Shown one piece after another: positions 6,850-13,949 of a stretch of 13,984 bases of DNA. Numbering within the stretch: position 1 is the first letter of the stretch; each line of letters begins with the position of its first letter. This DNA comes from an uncultured Chromatiales bacterium (lineage in GTDB: Bacteria > Pseudomonadota > Gammaproteobacteria > Steroidobacterales > GCA-2729495), in the NCBI GenBank assembly GCA_913058165.1, contig CAJXQV010000006.1:1-13984 (forward strand), given 5' to 3'. Both the position numbers and the translations under genes were made by a program. Under the pieces are notes generated by a model, which was not told the origin of the DNA, made no database searches, and saw only the letters and a list, made by a program, of their open reading frames with translations.

Positions 6850-7989
6850 TTATTGCTGCGATGTGCCTTTCCGCTGGTAGCGCCCGCCCGAAGTCGATTC
6901 GACTTGATCTTCCAGCTCCAGTATCAAGAGCATGGATGAAACCTCACCTGTCGTCAATCCACAGCGCCGAACCAGTACGTCAACGTTGACCGGATCCCAG
7001 CCCATTGCCGCCAGCAGTTTTTCATAACCTGCGGTTATTGCGCTATCTGCGGGCTTATTCGGCCCATTCTCTGGATCTGCACGGGCTGACTGCGTTTCCC
7101 GTAAGCAAGCAATGGCCTGCGGCGCGAGCTCTTCAATGATGTCGGCAGCGGCTTCGACCAGCTTGGCGCCTTGTTTGATCAGCCGGTGACAGCCTTTGCT
7201 CTGGGGGCTGTGGATGGAACCTGGAATGGCGAACACATCTCTTCCTTGCTCTGCAGCATAGCGTGCTGTGATGAGTGCGCCGCTGTGGATGCCAGCCTCG
7301 ACCACCAGCGTGCCCAGCGACAAGCCGCTAATGACCCGATTGCGGCGCGGAAAGTGATCTTTGTGCGGTTCGACGCCCGGCGGGAACTCGCTGACTAATG
7401 CGCCACACTGTTCTATGTCAGCTGCAAGCGCGGCATTTTTTGCCGGATAGACCCTGTCGAGGCCGGTGCCGCAAACAGCGACAGTCGGCTTGCTCTGTTC
7501 TACGCAGGCACGATGCGCAGCGCTATCAATGCCTAATGCCAATCCACTGGTCACTATAAAACCGGTATTGCTGAGATGCCGGGCAAATAGCGAGGCGGTT
7601 TCGACGCCATTGGCTGTAGCGCTGCGGCTGCCAACAATGGCAATTTGCGGCAGGCTGAGCAATACCGGGTCACCCGCCACAAAGAGCACGAAAGGGCTCT
7701 GGGCGGAATCTTTGAGCAGTGGCGGATAGTCGGCGTGACCCCAGTAGATAAGATGATGCGCATCTTGGGCTAACCAGCGCTCTGCGGTTGCCAGCTGACT
7801 GGCATCCGGGTCAATGATAGCGTTTGCAGTGGCGGCGCTTAAGCCCCCCTTCATCAGTGCCGAGGCGGATTGATTGCAGATTTCAGTAACGCTGCCGAAG
7901 CCAGCCAGCAGTCTGGTGAGACTTGCCGGACCTAATCCGGGCGCGAGAGCAAGGTGTAACCACTCCGCCGCGTGCTTGCTTTTACTCAT
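6850..7989 (-). CDS. dprA: DNA-processing protein DprA (Smf)
   Basis: DprA binds incoming single-stranded DNA and loads RecA during natural transformation. It is also conserved in species not known to be competent. The 379 aa fit the family's full-length form. An N-terminal helix-hairpin-helix/SAM-like region holds ALAPGLGPASLTRLL (14-28). The Rossmann-fold core covers about 70-285 and includes IVGSRSAT (118-125), SGLALGIDSAAH (148-159), GTGLDRVYP (174-182), FPRRNRVISGLS (213-224) and GALITARYA (237-245). A C-terminal winged-helix (DML1-like) domain covers about 320-373. The gene heads the dprA-smg-topA-tsaC run. The upstream lysM terminator implies a promoter of its own in 7990-8057, but I could not identify a convincing one. 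The Shine-Dalgarno is weak (GAGA). Confidence 0.96.
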   Translation of the reverse strand: MSKSKHAAEWLHLALAPGLGPASLTRLLAGFGSVTEICNQSASALMKGGLSAATANAIIDPDASQLATAERWLAQDAHHLIYWGHADYPPLLKDSAQSPFVLFVAGDPVLLSLPQIAIVGSRSATANGVETASLFARHLSNTGFIVTSGLALGIDSAAHRACVEQSKPTVAVCGTGLDRVYPAKNAALAADIEQCGALVSEFPPGVEPHKDHFPRRNRVISGLSLGTLVVEAGIHSGALITARYAAEQGRDVFAIPGSIHSPQSKGCHRLIKQGAKLVEAAADIIEELAPQAIACLRETQSARADPENGPNKPADSAITAGYEKLLAAMGWDPVNVDVLVRRCGLTTGEVSSMLLILELEDQVESTSGGRYQRKGTSQQ

Positions 7990-8056
7990 AGATACGTCTC
8001 TGCCATTTCGCGACTAAAACTTAGCATGCAACAGTGGCTTTGTTAGCAACACTCCC

Positions 8057-8091
8057 GCAAAGAAAACGCCCGAACCAGAGGCCGGGCGTTT
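8057..8091 (-). terminator. Intrinsic terminator of the LysM gene
   Basis: On the minus strand, AAACGCCCG (8091-8083) pairs with CGGGCGTTT (8072-8064) around a 10-nt loop, followed by TTTTCTTT. The stem is 9 bp with six G-C pairs. It begins 25 bp after the LysM gene stop codon. This is the clearest rho-independent terminator in the window and separates the LysM gene from dprA. Confidence 0.82.
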
Positions 8092-8116
8092 GCGTAATGC
8101 TTTAAGAGAAAGCCGT

Positions 8117-9217
8117 TTACGGATTGCGCAGCAGGTCGTCTACCCGGATTTCGCTGTAAGCTTCCATTACTAGTGCGTAGCTCGATTTCTCCATGGGCTT
8201 AAGCACCATTAGAATGCCGATGCGCTCATCCGGCAACATGAATTTGTTATTCATACCGCCGGAAACCTTGTTGTCATTGACTTCTACGCCGCGCTGCCAG
8301 ATCGACAGTACATGCCCCGGCTCCATGCCATGCTCAAGTCCACGGTTGATGAGGACCATCTGATACTGCCCGATACGTGAGACACCGTCTTTCACAGAAA
8401 TAATCTGACCTTCTGTCTCCGTTTCGGGAGACCGTGGGTAATAGTTCAGCGGCGGCACAGTTTCGATCTTCATGACCCGGTCGCCTTCTTTGGCTTCGCG
8501 GGTTGTATCGTTCAACATCATCTTGGCGGTTTCACCGTTGCTGGCAATAGTGCCAGAGCCGATATAAATGATTTCATAGCCCAGCAGATCATTGGTTTCC
8601 GGATCGATAACTTTATCGCCCTGTCGAATCACACGATACACATCGCCAACCTGTGGGTCTTCCAGACCACGGACATAAACTTCATCGCCAGCACCCGCAA
8701 TCATGCCGTTCCGCAACGCTGCAATGTACGGCAGCTTTTGCATATCCTCTTTGCTGGCAACGCCGGCACGGCTCAAAAATGCCGAAATCCGATCAAACGG
8801 TATAGTCGTGATAGCGGCATCGGTATTGTTCACACGGACTCCGGGGAGAATTTTCTCGCCGTTGCCATCACGCTGAACAATGATCTGTGGCTTGCCATCG
8901 ACCCATACCAGCACGAGCACATCGCCAGGGTAAATGAGGTGTGGGTTTTCGATCTGCGGATTCACGTCCCAGATTTCGGGCCACAGCCAAGGGTCACGGA
9001 GAAACATTGCCGAGATATCCCAGAGCGTGTCGCCTTTGACCACGGTGTAGCTATCCGGGTGGTCAGCGTTAAGCACGACCTCAATTGCGGTGCCGGATTG
9101 CGCTGCAGCCGAAACTTTAAAGGGGCTGGCAGCAACAACGCTGTTGCCTATAAGCAGCGTTGCAGCCAGCAGGCCAAAGCAGCTGAACGGCCATCTCGAA
9201 AACATTTTCATGGGCAC
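8117..9217 (-). CDS. Exported LysM-domain protein
   Basis: This predicted exported protein binds peptidoglycan through one N-terminal LysM domain. It has 366 aa. A signal peptide covers about 1-30, with basic residues, a hydrophobic stretch (FGLLAATLLIGNSVV) and a probable cut after VAA. The LysM domain is at about 56-104 (YTVVKGDTLWDIS through the NPHLIYPGDVLVL segment). The remaining 260 residues look beta-rich, with no enzyme motif that I can recognise. A LysM protein of this architecture lies beside dprA and divergent from def in Pseudomonas. The start is ambiguous. GTG at 9217 has AAGGG 5 nt upstream; ATG at 9211 (two codons later, giving MKMFSRW) has the same AAGGG at 11 nt. Its own terminator follows, so it is probably monocistronic. 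Confidence 0.88.
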   Translation of the reverse strand: MPMKMFSRWPFSCFGLLAATLLIGNSVVAASPFKVSAAAQSGTAIEVVLNADHPDSYTVVKGDTLWDISAMFLRDPWLWPEIWDVNPQIENPHLIYPGDVLVLVWVDGKPQIIVQRDGNGEKILPGVRVNNTDAAITTIPFDRISAFLSRAGVASKEDMQKLPYIAALRNGMIAGAGDEVYVRGLEDPQVGDVYRVIRQGDKVIDPETNDLLGYEIIYIGSGTIASNGETAKMMLNDTTREAKEGDRVMKIETVPPLNYYPRSPETETEGQIISVKDGVSRIGQYQMVLINRGLEHGMEPGHVLSIWQRGVEVNDNKVSGGMNNKFMLPDERIGILMVLKPMEKSSYALVMEAYSEIRVDDLLRNP

Positions 9218-9260
9218 ATCATCCCTTAGCTCAATTCCATCATGCGCAGCACTTTGGCGC

Positions 9261-9269
9261 TGCTATAAT
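9261..9269 (+). promoter_or_regulatory. Extended -10 promoter for def-fmt-rsmB
   Basis: TGCTATAAT carries a perfect -10 hexamer (TATAAT, 9264-9269) with the TGn extension. No good -35 hexamer lies 16-18 bp upstream, as expected for extended -10 promoters. Transcription would start near 9276, giving a leader of about 130 nt before def. It lies in the 189-bp LysM gene/def divergent region (9218-9406). I could not assign a convincing LysM gene promoter on the other strand. Confidence 0.6.
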
Positions 9270-9345
9270 TCTGCACATCCGGGCGCAGTTAAACTGTGAC
9301 TCAGTCTATAACACCACATAATTCGGTTCTATCGGGACTGTGTGC

Positions 9346-9355
9346 TGATATATCA
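9346..9355. promoter_or_regulatory. 10-bp palindrome in the def leader
   Basis: TGATATATCA is a perfect palindrome, 51 bp upstream of the def ATG and downstream of the likely transcription start. It could be a protein-binding site or a chance A/T palindrome. No known regulator is assigned. Confidence 0.2.
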
Positions 9356-9406
9356 TAATATTAGCGTCAAATCATAGCGTTAAGCAGTAAATGTTTTAGG
9401 AAATTC

Positions 9407-9919
9407 ATGTCTTTACTGAAAATACTCGAGTACCCTCATCCGCGCCTGCGGATTAAGGCCGTACCCGTGGCTGCTGTGAACGACACGATCCGGCAGTTGG
9501 TGGATGATCTGTTTGAAACGATGTATGCCGCGCCGGGCATTGGTTTGGCGGCAACTCAGGTTGATGTTCATCAGCGCCTGCTGGTTCTGGACGTGTCTGA
9601 TGATCAGAACGAGTCGATGTGTTTTATTAATCCTGAAATTATTGCGCGCGATGGTGCTGAGATAACTGAGGAAGGTTGCTTATCAGTGCCTGGGGTATAC
9701 GAAGGCATCGAGCGTGCGCAGCATATCCGGGTTCGTGCCCTCGGTCGCGACGGCAATTCATTTGAAATGGACGCAGAGGGCCTGTTGGCCGTTTGTATTC
9801 AGCATGAAATAGACCACCTCGATGGGAAGTTATTTGTTGACTACCTTTCTGAGCTAAAACGGCAGCGCCTTAAAAAGAAAATTGTTAAGGCGCAAAAACA
9901 GACATCGGTCACCGCATAG
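9407..9919 (+). CDS. def: Peptide deformylase
   Basis: Def removes the formyl group from the N-terminal Met of new proteins at the ribosome exit, using a catalytic Fe2+ or other divalent metal. The 170 aa match E. coli Def (169 aa). All three family motifs are present: GIGLAATQ (44-51, with Q51), EEGCLSVPG (88-96, metal ligand C91) and QHEIDHLDG (132-140, ligands H133 and H137, catalytic E134). These put it in the type 1 bacterial group. AGGA lies 5 nt before the ATG. The C-terminus is lysine-rich, as is common in this family. It leads the def-fmt-rsmB operon. Fmt adds the formyl group that Def later removes, so their linkage is functional. Confidence 0.97.
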   Translation: MSLLKILEYPHPRLRIKAVPVAAVNDTIRQLVDDLFETMYAAPGIGLAATQVDVHQRLLVLDVSDDQNESMCFINPEIIARDGAEITEEGCLSVPGVYEGIERAQHIRVRALGRDGNSFEMDAEGLLAVCIQHEIDHLDGKLFVDYLSELKRQRLKKKIVKAQKQTSVTA

Positions 9920-9925
9920 AATTCG

Positions 9926-9997
9926 ATGCAAACTGAACGCGGATCATTAAAACTAACACTGGCCCCGGCAGCAGCTGACGGCACCAGGAAAAACTGA
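9926..9997 (+). CDS. Possible 23-codon leader ORF coupled to fmt
   Basis: In the 77-bp gap between def and fmt, an ATG at 9926 opens a 23-codon frame (start MQTERGSLKL) whose TGA (9995-9997) overlaps the fmt ATG by one base (TGATG). Such overlaps allow reinitiation. There is no clear Shine-Dalgarno before it, the peptide is unrecognised, and fmt has its own AGGAA. It may be chance. Confidence 0.15.
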   Translation: MQTERGSLKLTLAPAAADGTRKN

Positions 9998-10929
9998 TGC
10001 GTATTATTTATGCGGGCTCACCCGAATTCGCAGTGCCTGCACTGCAGGCGCTAATCGACTCCGATCACGATGTGGTTGCGGTACTTACTCAACCCGACCG
10101 GCCTGCCGGGCGCGGGCGGAAACTCACCCCGCCTCCGGTTAAAGTGCTTGCCGCAGAGAGCCATCTGCCCGTGCTGCAGCCGCAGACCTTGCGGGATGAA
10201 GCCGTGCAGCAGCAGCTGCGCGACCTGCGTCCCGATTGCATGGTCGTGGTTGCTTATGGCCTCATCCTTCCGCAGGCAGTGCTCGACATACCCGTATACG
10301 GTTGCGTGAACCTGCATGCCTCCTTATTGCCGCGCCATCGTGGTGCGGCACCTGTGCAGGCTGCAATTCTCGAGGGTGATGCTATGACCGGTGTTTGCCT
10401 GATGCAGATGGAAGCAGGTTTGGACACCGGTCCAGTGTTGCTGACAGAAAACACGGATATAGGTTCTTACGAAACCACGGGCGAGCTCACGGCACGTCTG
10501 GCGGATATTGGTCAAGGCCTGCTGATGCGCGGCCTTCCGGCGTTGGCTGCTGGTGAACTGACGCCCCAGGTTCAGCCCGAACACGGCGCAAGCTATGCCG
10601 GCAAAATAGCCAAAGCTGAGGCGAACATCGACTGGGTATCAAGTGCAACCGAAATTGCTCAGCGGGTTAGGGCTTTTAATCCTTGGCCGGTGGCGCAGAC
10701 TTTACTCAACGGCCAGCAGTTCCGGGTGTGGCGCGCAATTACCGATGATTGCCTCATCGATCAGGGCCATCCAGGCGAAGTTATTGAACTGAGTAGCACT
10801 GGTCTGGTCGTGCAGGCAGGCAGCGGCGTATTGATTCTTCAGGAAGTGCAGCTGCCGGGTAAGCCGCGGGTGGCCATTCAGGATATGCCCGGAGTCCGGG
10901 ATCTGCCTGGCACGGTGTTGGGCGTATGA
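9997..10929 (+). CDS. fmt: Methionyl-tRNA formyltransferase
   Basis: Fmt transfers a formyl group from 10-formyltetrahydrofolate to Met-tRNA(fMet), making the bacterial initiator tRNA. The 310 aa fit the family (E. coli 315). The N-terminal formyltransferase domain has the start RIIYAGSPEFA, a DRPAGRGRKLTPPPVK tRNA-contact loop (34-49), and the catalytic residues N105 and H107 (NLHASLLPRHRGAAP) and D143 (GLDTGP). YAGKI and IDW near 205-215 lead into the C-terminal OB-like tRNA-binding domain. AGGAA lies 6 nt before the ATG. The gene follows def by 77 bp, and its TGA overlaps the rsmB ATG, so the three genes are expressed together. Confidence 0.97.
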   Translation: MRIIYAGSPEFAVPALQALIDSDHDVVAVLTQPDRPAGRGRKLTPPPVKVLAAESHLPVLQPQTLRDEAVQQQLRDLRPDCMVVVAYGLILPQAVLDIPVYGCVNLHASLLPRHRGAAPVQAAILEGDAMTGVCLMQMEAGLDTGPVLLTENTDIGSYETTGELTARLADIGQGLLMRGLPALAAGELTPQVQPEHGASYAGKIAKAEANIDWVSSATEIAQRVRAFNPWPVAQTLLNGQQFRVWRAITDDCLIDQGHPGEVIELSSTGLVVQAGSGVLILQEVQLPGKPRVAIQDMPGVRDLPGTVLGV

Positions 10930-12272
10930 GCACTTCGGCCGGAAAAATTGGCGCTGCTAGCCGGGCCGCTGCCGCTGCCGCGGTCGATGCCGTTATTCAC
11001 AACGGGCGCTCTCTTGAGCAGGTTATTCCCGAATGTCTGACAGAGGCCCTGAGCCCGCGTGATGTCACGTTAGTTAAGGCCCTTGTCTATGGCGCATTGC
11101 GTGGCCACTGCTTGCATCAATACTTAATTTCGAAGCTGTTAAGCAAGCCACTGAAGAAAAAAGATATTGTTCTGGAATCACTTTTGTCGGTCAGCCTATT
11201 TCAGTTGCTTGAGTCCGACCAGCCGGATTTTGCCGTGGTGTCTGCGACGGTTGATGCTGCTGCGGTGCTGGGCCGCCCGCATGCCCGCGGGTTGGTGAAT
11301 GCGGTGCTGCGTAATTTTTTACGTCAGCGCGAAGTGTTGCTTAAAGCCGCAATGCAGGAGCCAGCCGCCCGTTATCGATTGCCCGTTTGGTTGTTAGATC
11401 GCCTGCGCAGCAGTTGGCCCGATACCTGGGAAGCTATTGCTGCTGCGAGCAACCTGCAGGCACCGATGTGGATCCGGGTGAATCAGCAGCGTACTTCGGT
11501 GTCCGACTATCAGCAGCAGCTGAAAACAGACATTAATTTGTCGGCGGAGTCTTCAGCTGTTTGTCCAGGCTCACTAAAGCTTGAGTCGGCTGTGCGTGTA
11601 GATGTGCTGCCAGGTTTTGAGTCGGGCCATAGCAGCGTTCAGGATATCGCCGCGCAATTGGCGGCAACTGTTCTCGCGCCAAAACCAGGTGAAAAAATAC
11701 TCGACGCGTGTGCCGCACCAGGCGGCAAGACCGGGCATCTCGCCGAGCTGAGTGCTTATGGCGCTAACATTACTGCTCTGGATCACTCCGCTGAGCGAAT
11801 GCAACGTGTTACCGAGAACCTTGAGCGGATTGGTGCAAACGCTACGCTGATTGTGGGCGATGCGGCAGCGCCTGAAGGCTGGTGGGATGGTGAGCTGTTT
11901 GATCGTGTCCTGCTGGATGCCCCTTGTTCGGCAACCGGGGTCATTCGTCGTCATCCGGACATTCCGTTACTTCGGCGCGATAGCGATATTTCAGCACTAA
12001 CTGATTTGCAGGAACGCATGCTGGCAGCTTTATGGTTGGTCTTGAAGCCTGGCGGCCAATTGTTATACACCACCTGCTCGGTGCTGCCGGTTGAAAACCA
12101 AAGTGTGGTTGCGGCCTTTCTTCAAGGTCATCCGGAGGCCCGCGTGCTGCCCGTGGACTGTCTAGAACATGTTGCTGCGAAGCACATTGGCCCGGGGCAT
12201 CAGTTGCTGCCCGGTAATCCGCTCGACAGTGATGGCTTCTACTACGCGCTACTGGAGAAGGCTGCAGAATGA
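10926..12272 (+). CDS. rsmB: 16S rRNA (cytosine-967-C5)-methyltransferase
   Basis: RsmB methylates C967 of 16S rRNA with S-adenosylmethionine and acts before 30S assembly is complete. The 448 aa fit the family (E. coli 429). An N-terminal NusB-like RNA-binding domain covers about 10-140. The Rossmann methyltransferase domain has the SAM loop LDACAAPGGKTGHLAE (259-274), an acidic site in ITALDHS, LLDAPCSATG with C334, and YTTCSVLPVEN with C384. The two cysteines correspond to E. coli C325 and C375, the product-release base and the nucleophile. The ATG overlaps the fmt TGA by 4 bp (ATGA), indicating translational coupling. The N-terminus is alanine-rich. Downstream the expected trkA is absent and a convergent gene ends 37 bp later, with no clear terminator in the gap. 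Confidence 0.96.
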   Translation: MSTSAGKIGAASRAAAAAAVDAVIHNGRSLEQVIPECLTEALSPRDVTLVKALVYGALRGHCLHQYLISKLLSKPLKKKDIVLESLLSVSLFQLLESDQPDFAVVSATVDAAAVLGRPHARGLVNAVLRNFLRQREVLLKAAMQEPAARYRLPVWLLDRLRSSWPDTWEAIAAASNLQAPMWIRVNQQRTSVSDYQQQLKTDINLSAESSAVCPGSLKLESAVRVDVLPGFESGHSSVQDIAAQLAATVLAPKPGEKILDACAAPGGKTGHLAELSAYGANITALDHSAERMQRVTENLERIGANATLIVGDAAAPEGWWDGELFDRVLLDAPCSATGVIRRHPDIPLLRRDSDISALTDLQERMLAALWLVLKPGGQLLYTTCSVLPVENQSVVAAFLQGHPEARVLPVDCLEHVAAKHIGPGHQLLPGNPLDSDGFYYALLEKAAE

Positions 12273-12309
12273 GTGCCACCGGCGACTGCGGCAGCGACAA
12301 TTATCCGTC

Positions 12310-13362
12310 TCAGTTGTTGTGAATATATTTCTGCAGCTCTGGCGGCAAAGCTGCACTAGCCTGGCTACCGGCTTCTTTGTACGGCTGTGCGTTGTAGGTG
12401 TTCCAGAACAGCGTGGTTCCGGTTTCTGAATCTTTGACTAATGCGGCCAGCGCTTTACCGGTGTAGGTTGTTTCAAGATGCACATCTTCTAAGCGGGCTA
12501 TTAATTTCACGGCATCTGCGGCGCTTGCGGTTTCGTGCGCGTAGCCTGCACCGAACTCATCATCCCGGTGCATGACATTACTGCGCGGCTCTTTGAGCAG
12601 TGGTATTGCGTTATCCAGTGTGTGCAGCAATAGGTTTGTGTCGTTGAACAATCGGCAGTGAGCAGCTGGGCCGCTGATTGCAGGCGGTGTAACCTGAGTG
12701 GCAATAATTTGACTGCCGATACCGGCCAGTCGTAACCCGAGGCTGAGCCCTGTCACGCTGCCTGAGGTTCCACAGGCGAGATAGATTCGGTCGGGTTCGG
12801 GCATGTCGCCTGCCACAATCTGCTCTGCAAGCTCAAGTGCGGCATTAACGAAACCAATGGTGCCCAATGCCGATGAACCTCCGAAGGGAATGTCGTAAAC
12901 CCTGCGCCCGTCTGTCTCCAGCTTCTGTGTAATCTCCGCGGCGGCTGCAAGTACCTCCGGATAATTTCCAGCATGAACAAGATGGGTGCCGAGTTGCAGG
13001 TGGTAACGCAACGTCTTGCCGACCTTGGGTGAGTCAGGTTGGTCGGTGATCACAACATGGCAACGCAGGCCATGTTGTTGTGCGTAGATTGAGGAGGCGA
13101 GGGCATGATTTGAACCTGCCGCGCCATAGGTAATTACATCGGTGCATCCCTGCTCCAGAGCATCAGCAAGCAAAAACTCCAGCTTACGAACCTTGTTACC
13201 GCCATAGAGTTCGCCGGTGAGTTCATCGTGCTTGATCCAGATGTCAGCATTTAGCTGTTCGCTGAACCGGGGCAATCGATTAAGCGGCGTTGGCAGTTCG
13301 GCGAGAGGAACTATGGGCAGGGTATCGGCAAGGCCCGGGTAGGCTCGGAAGATTGGCCTCAC
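12310..13362 (-). CDS. PLP-dependent enzyme, ACC deaminase/D-cysteine desulfhydrase family
   Basis: This 350-aa protein is a fold-type II PLP enzyme. The Schiff-base lysine is K57 in GGNKVRKLEFLL. S84-N85-H86 sits in the substrate carboxylate loop. ACGTSGSVTGL (197-207) is the PLP phosphate-binding loop. GAGY (Y274) and TTYTGKA (Y300) carry the two tyrosines expected at this active site. In ACC deaminase the residue after the second Tyr is Glu, and a Leu sits near the C-terminus. Here they are T301 and, apparently, T322, as in D-cysteine desulfhydrases. This argues against ACC deaminase; the true substrate is unknown. The HTGG motif of relatives reads NTYN (321-324). The start is GTG at 13362, overlapping the upstream capA-like stop by 4 bp (GTGA), with GGAG 7 nt before it, so the genes are coupled. 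Confidence 0.85.
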   Translation of the reverse strand: MRPIFRAYPGLADTLPIVPLAELPTPLNRLPRFSEQLNADIWIKHDELTGELYGGNKVRKLEFLLADALEQGCTDVITYGAAGSNHALASSIYAQQHGLRCHVVITDQPDSPKVGKTLRYHLQLGTHLVHAGNYPEVLAAAAEITQKLETDGRRVYDIPFGGSSALGTIGFVNAALELAEQIVAGDMPEPDRIYLACGTSGSVTGLSLGLRLAGIGSQIIATQVTPPAISGPAAHCRLFNDTNLLLHTLDNAIPLLKEPRSNVMHRDDEFGAGYAHETASAADAVKLIARLEDVHLETTYTGKALAALVKDSETGTTLFWNTYNAQPYKEAGSQASAALPPELQKYIHNN

Positions 13363-13949
13363 AGGGCCTCTCCATTACCGGCATCAAAGCGACCGTCCGG
13401 GTAAAGGCGGATTTTGGCGTCTGGAAAATCCAACCGGCTCAGCTCGCTAATCATTTTCCACGCCCGCTGCCGTGTGTCTGCCTGGGGACCGCCCGGGCGC
13501 ACCTGGATATACGATTCCACCGAGCCGCCAATCAGTTTGCCGGTGCCATCCAATTCAACCCGTAACACCGGCGCATAGCCTTTAGTATCGCTAACGCTAA
13601 TGCCGTAATAGGTAGCGAAGTTGCCCAGACTGTAGGCGATGGCTCTGTCCTGATAGATCTCGATAGCCCGTGGAATATGCGGGCCATGCCCGATAACGAG
13701 GTCTGCGCCGGCGTCAATCATGGCATGCGCAAACGCGACGACGTCTCCGCGTTTTTCACCGTAGGCATGCTCCATGCCGAAGCCAATGCGTTCGCCACCA
13801 TCGGCGCCTTCGGCGCCGCCGTGAAAAGACACGATGACAATGTCATTGGCAGCGGCGAGTTCCGCAATCTGTGGCAGATATTTTTCGTAGTCTAGTAAGT
13901 CATGTGAACCTCGGGTGGGCGAAAATGCAATTAATGCGTAGCGTAAGTC
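13359..13949 (-). CDS. CapA-like protein, 5'-truncated by contig end
   Basis: This is the C-terminal about 196 residues of a CapA/PgsA-type protein, a family with a calcineurin-like metallophosphatase fold first linked to poly-gamma-glutamate capsule export. Visible signatures are IVIVSFHGGAEG (the family's usual HWG position), AGADLVIGHGPHIPR with likely metal-ligand histidines, and AIAYSLGNFATY. A C-terminal segment of beta-rich character follows. The N-terminus, including any signal peptide and the first metal ligands, lies beyond the contig. The apparent start MYKRQ is not real, because those codons come from the Tn5 adapter; organismal sequence begins with DLRYALIAF. The TGA overlaps the GTG of the downstream PLP enzyme gene. 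No capsule genes are visible, so a capsule role is not supported here. Confidence 0.85.
   Translation of the reverse strand, partial: DLRYALIAFSPTRGSHDLLDYEKYLPQIAELAAANDIVIVSFHGGAEGADGGERIGFGMEHAYGEKRGDVVAFAHAMIDAGADLVIGHGPHIPRAIEIYQDRAIAYSLGNFATYYGISVSDTKGYAPVLRVELDGTGKLIGGSVESYIQVRPGGPQADTRQRAWKMISELSRLDFPDAKIRLYPDGRFDAGNGEAL

Noticed and set aside
6366..7989. dprA-smg as evidence of a competence or defence island
   Set aside because: dprA and smg occupy their usual housekeeping locus, and no other competence or defence genes are in the window.
12269..12322. 17-codon frame starting with an ATGA overlap at the rsmB stop, a possible trkA remnant
   Set aside because: The peptide does not resemble the TrkA start, it overlaps the end of the convergent gene, and there is no added support.
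12310..13362. Straight ACC deaminase call (acdS)
   Set aside because: The Glu and Leu positions typical of ACC deaminase appear to be Thr, so only the broader family is named.
13800..13818. GGCGCC-TTC-GGCGCC hairpin as a terminator
   Set aside because: It lies inside the CapA-like coding sequence, encodes ordinary residues (EGADG) and has no U tract.
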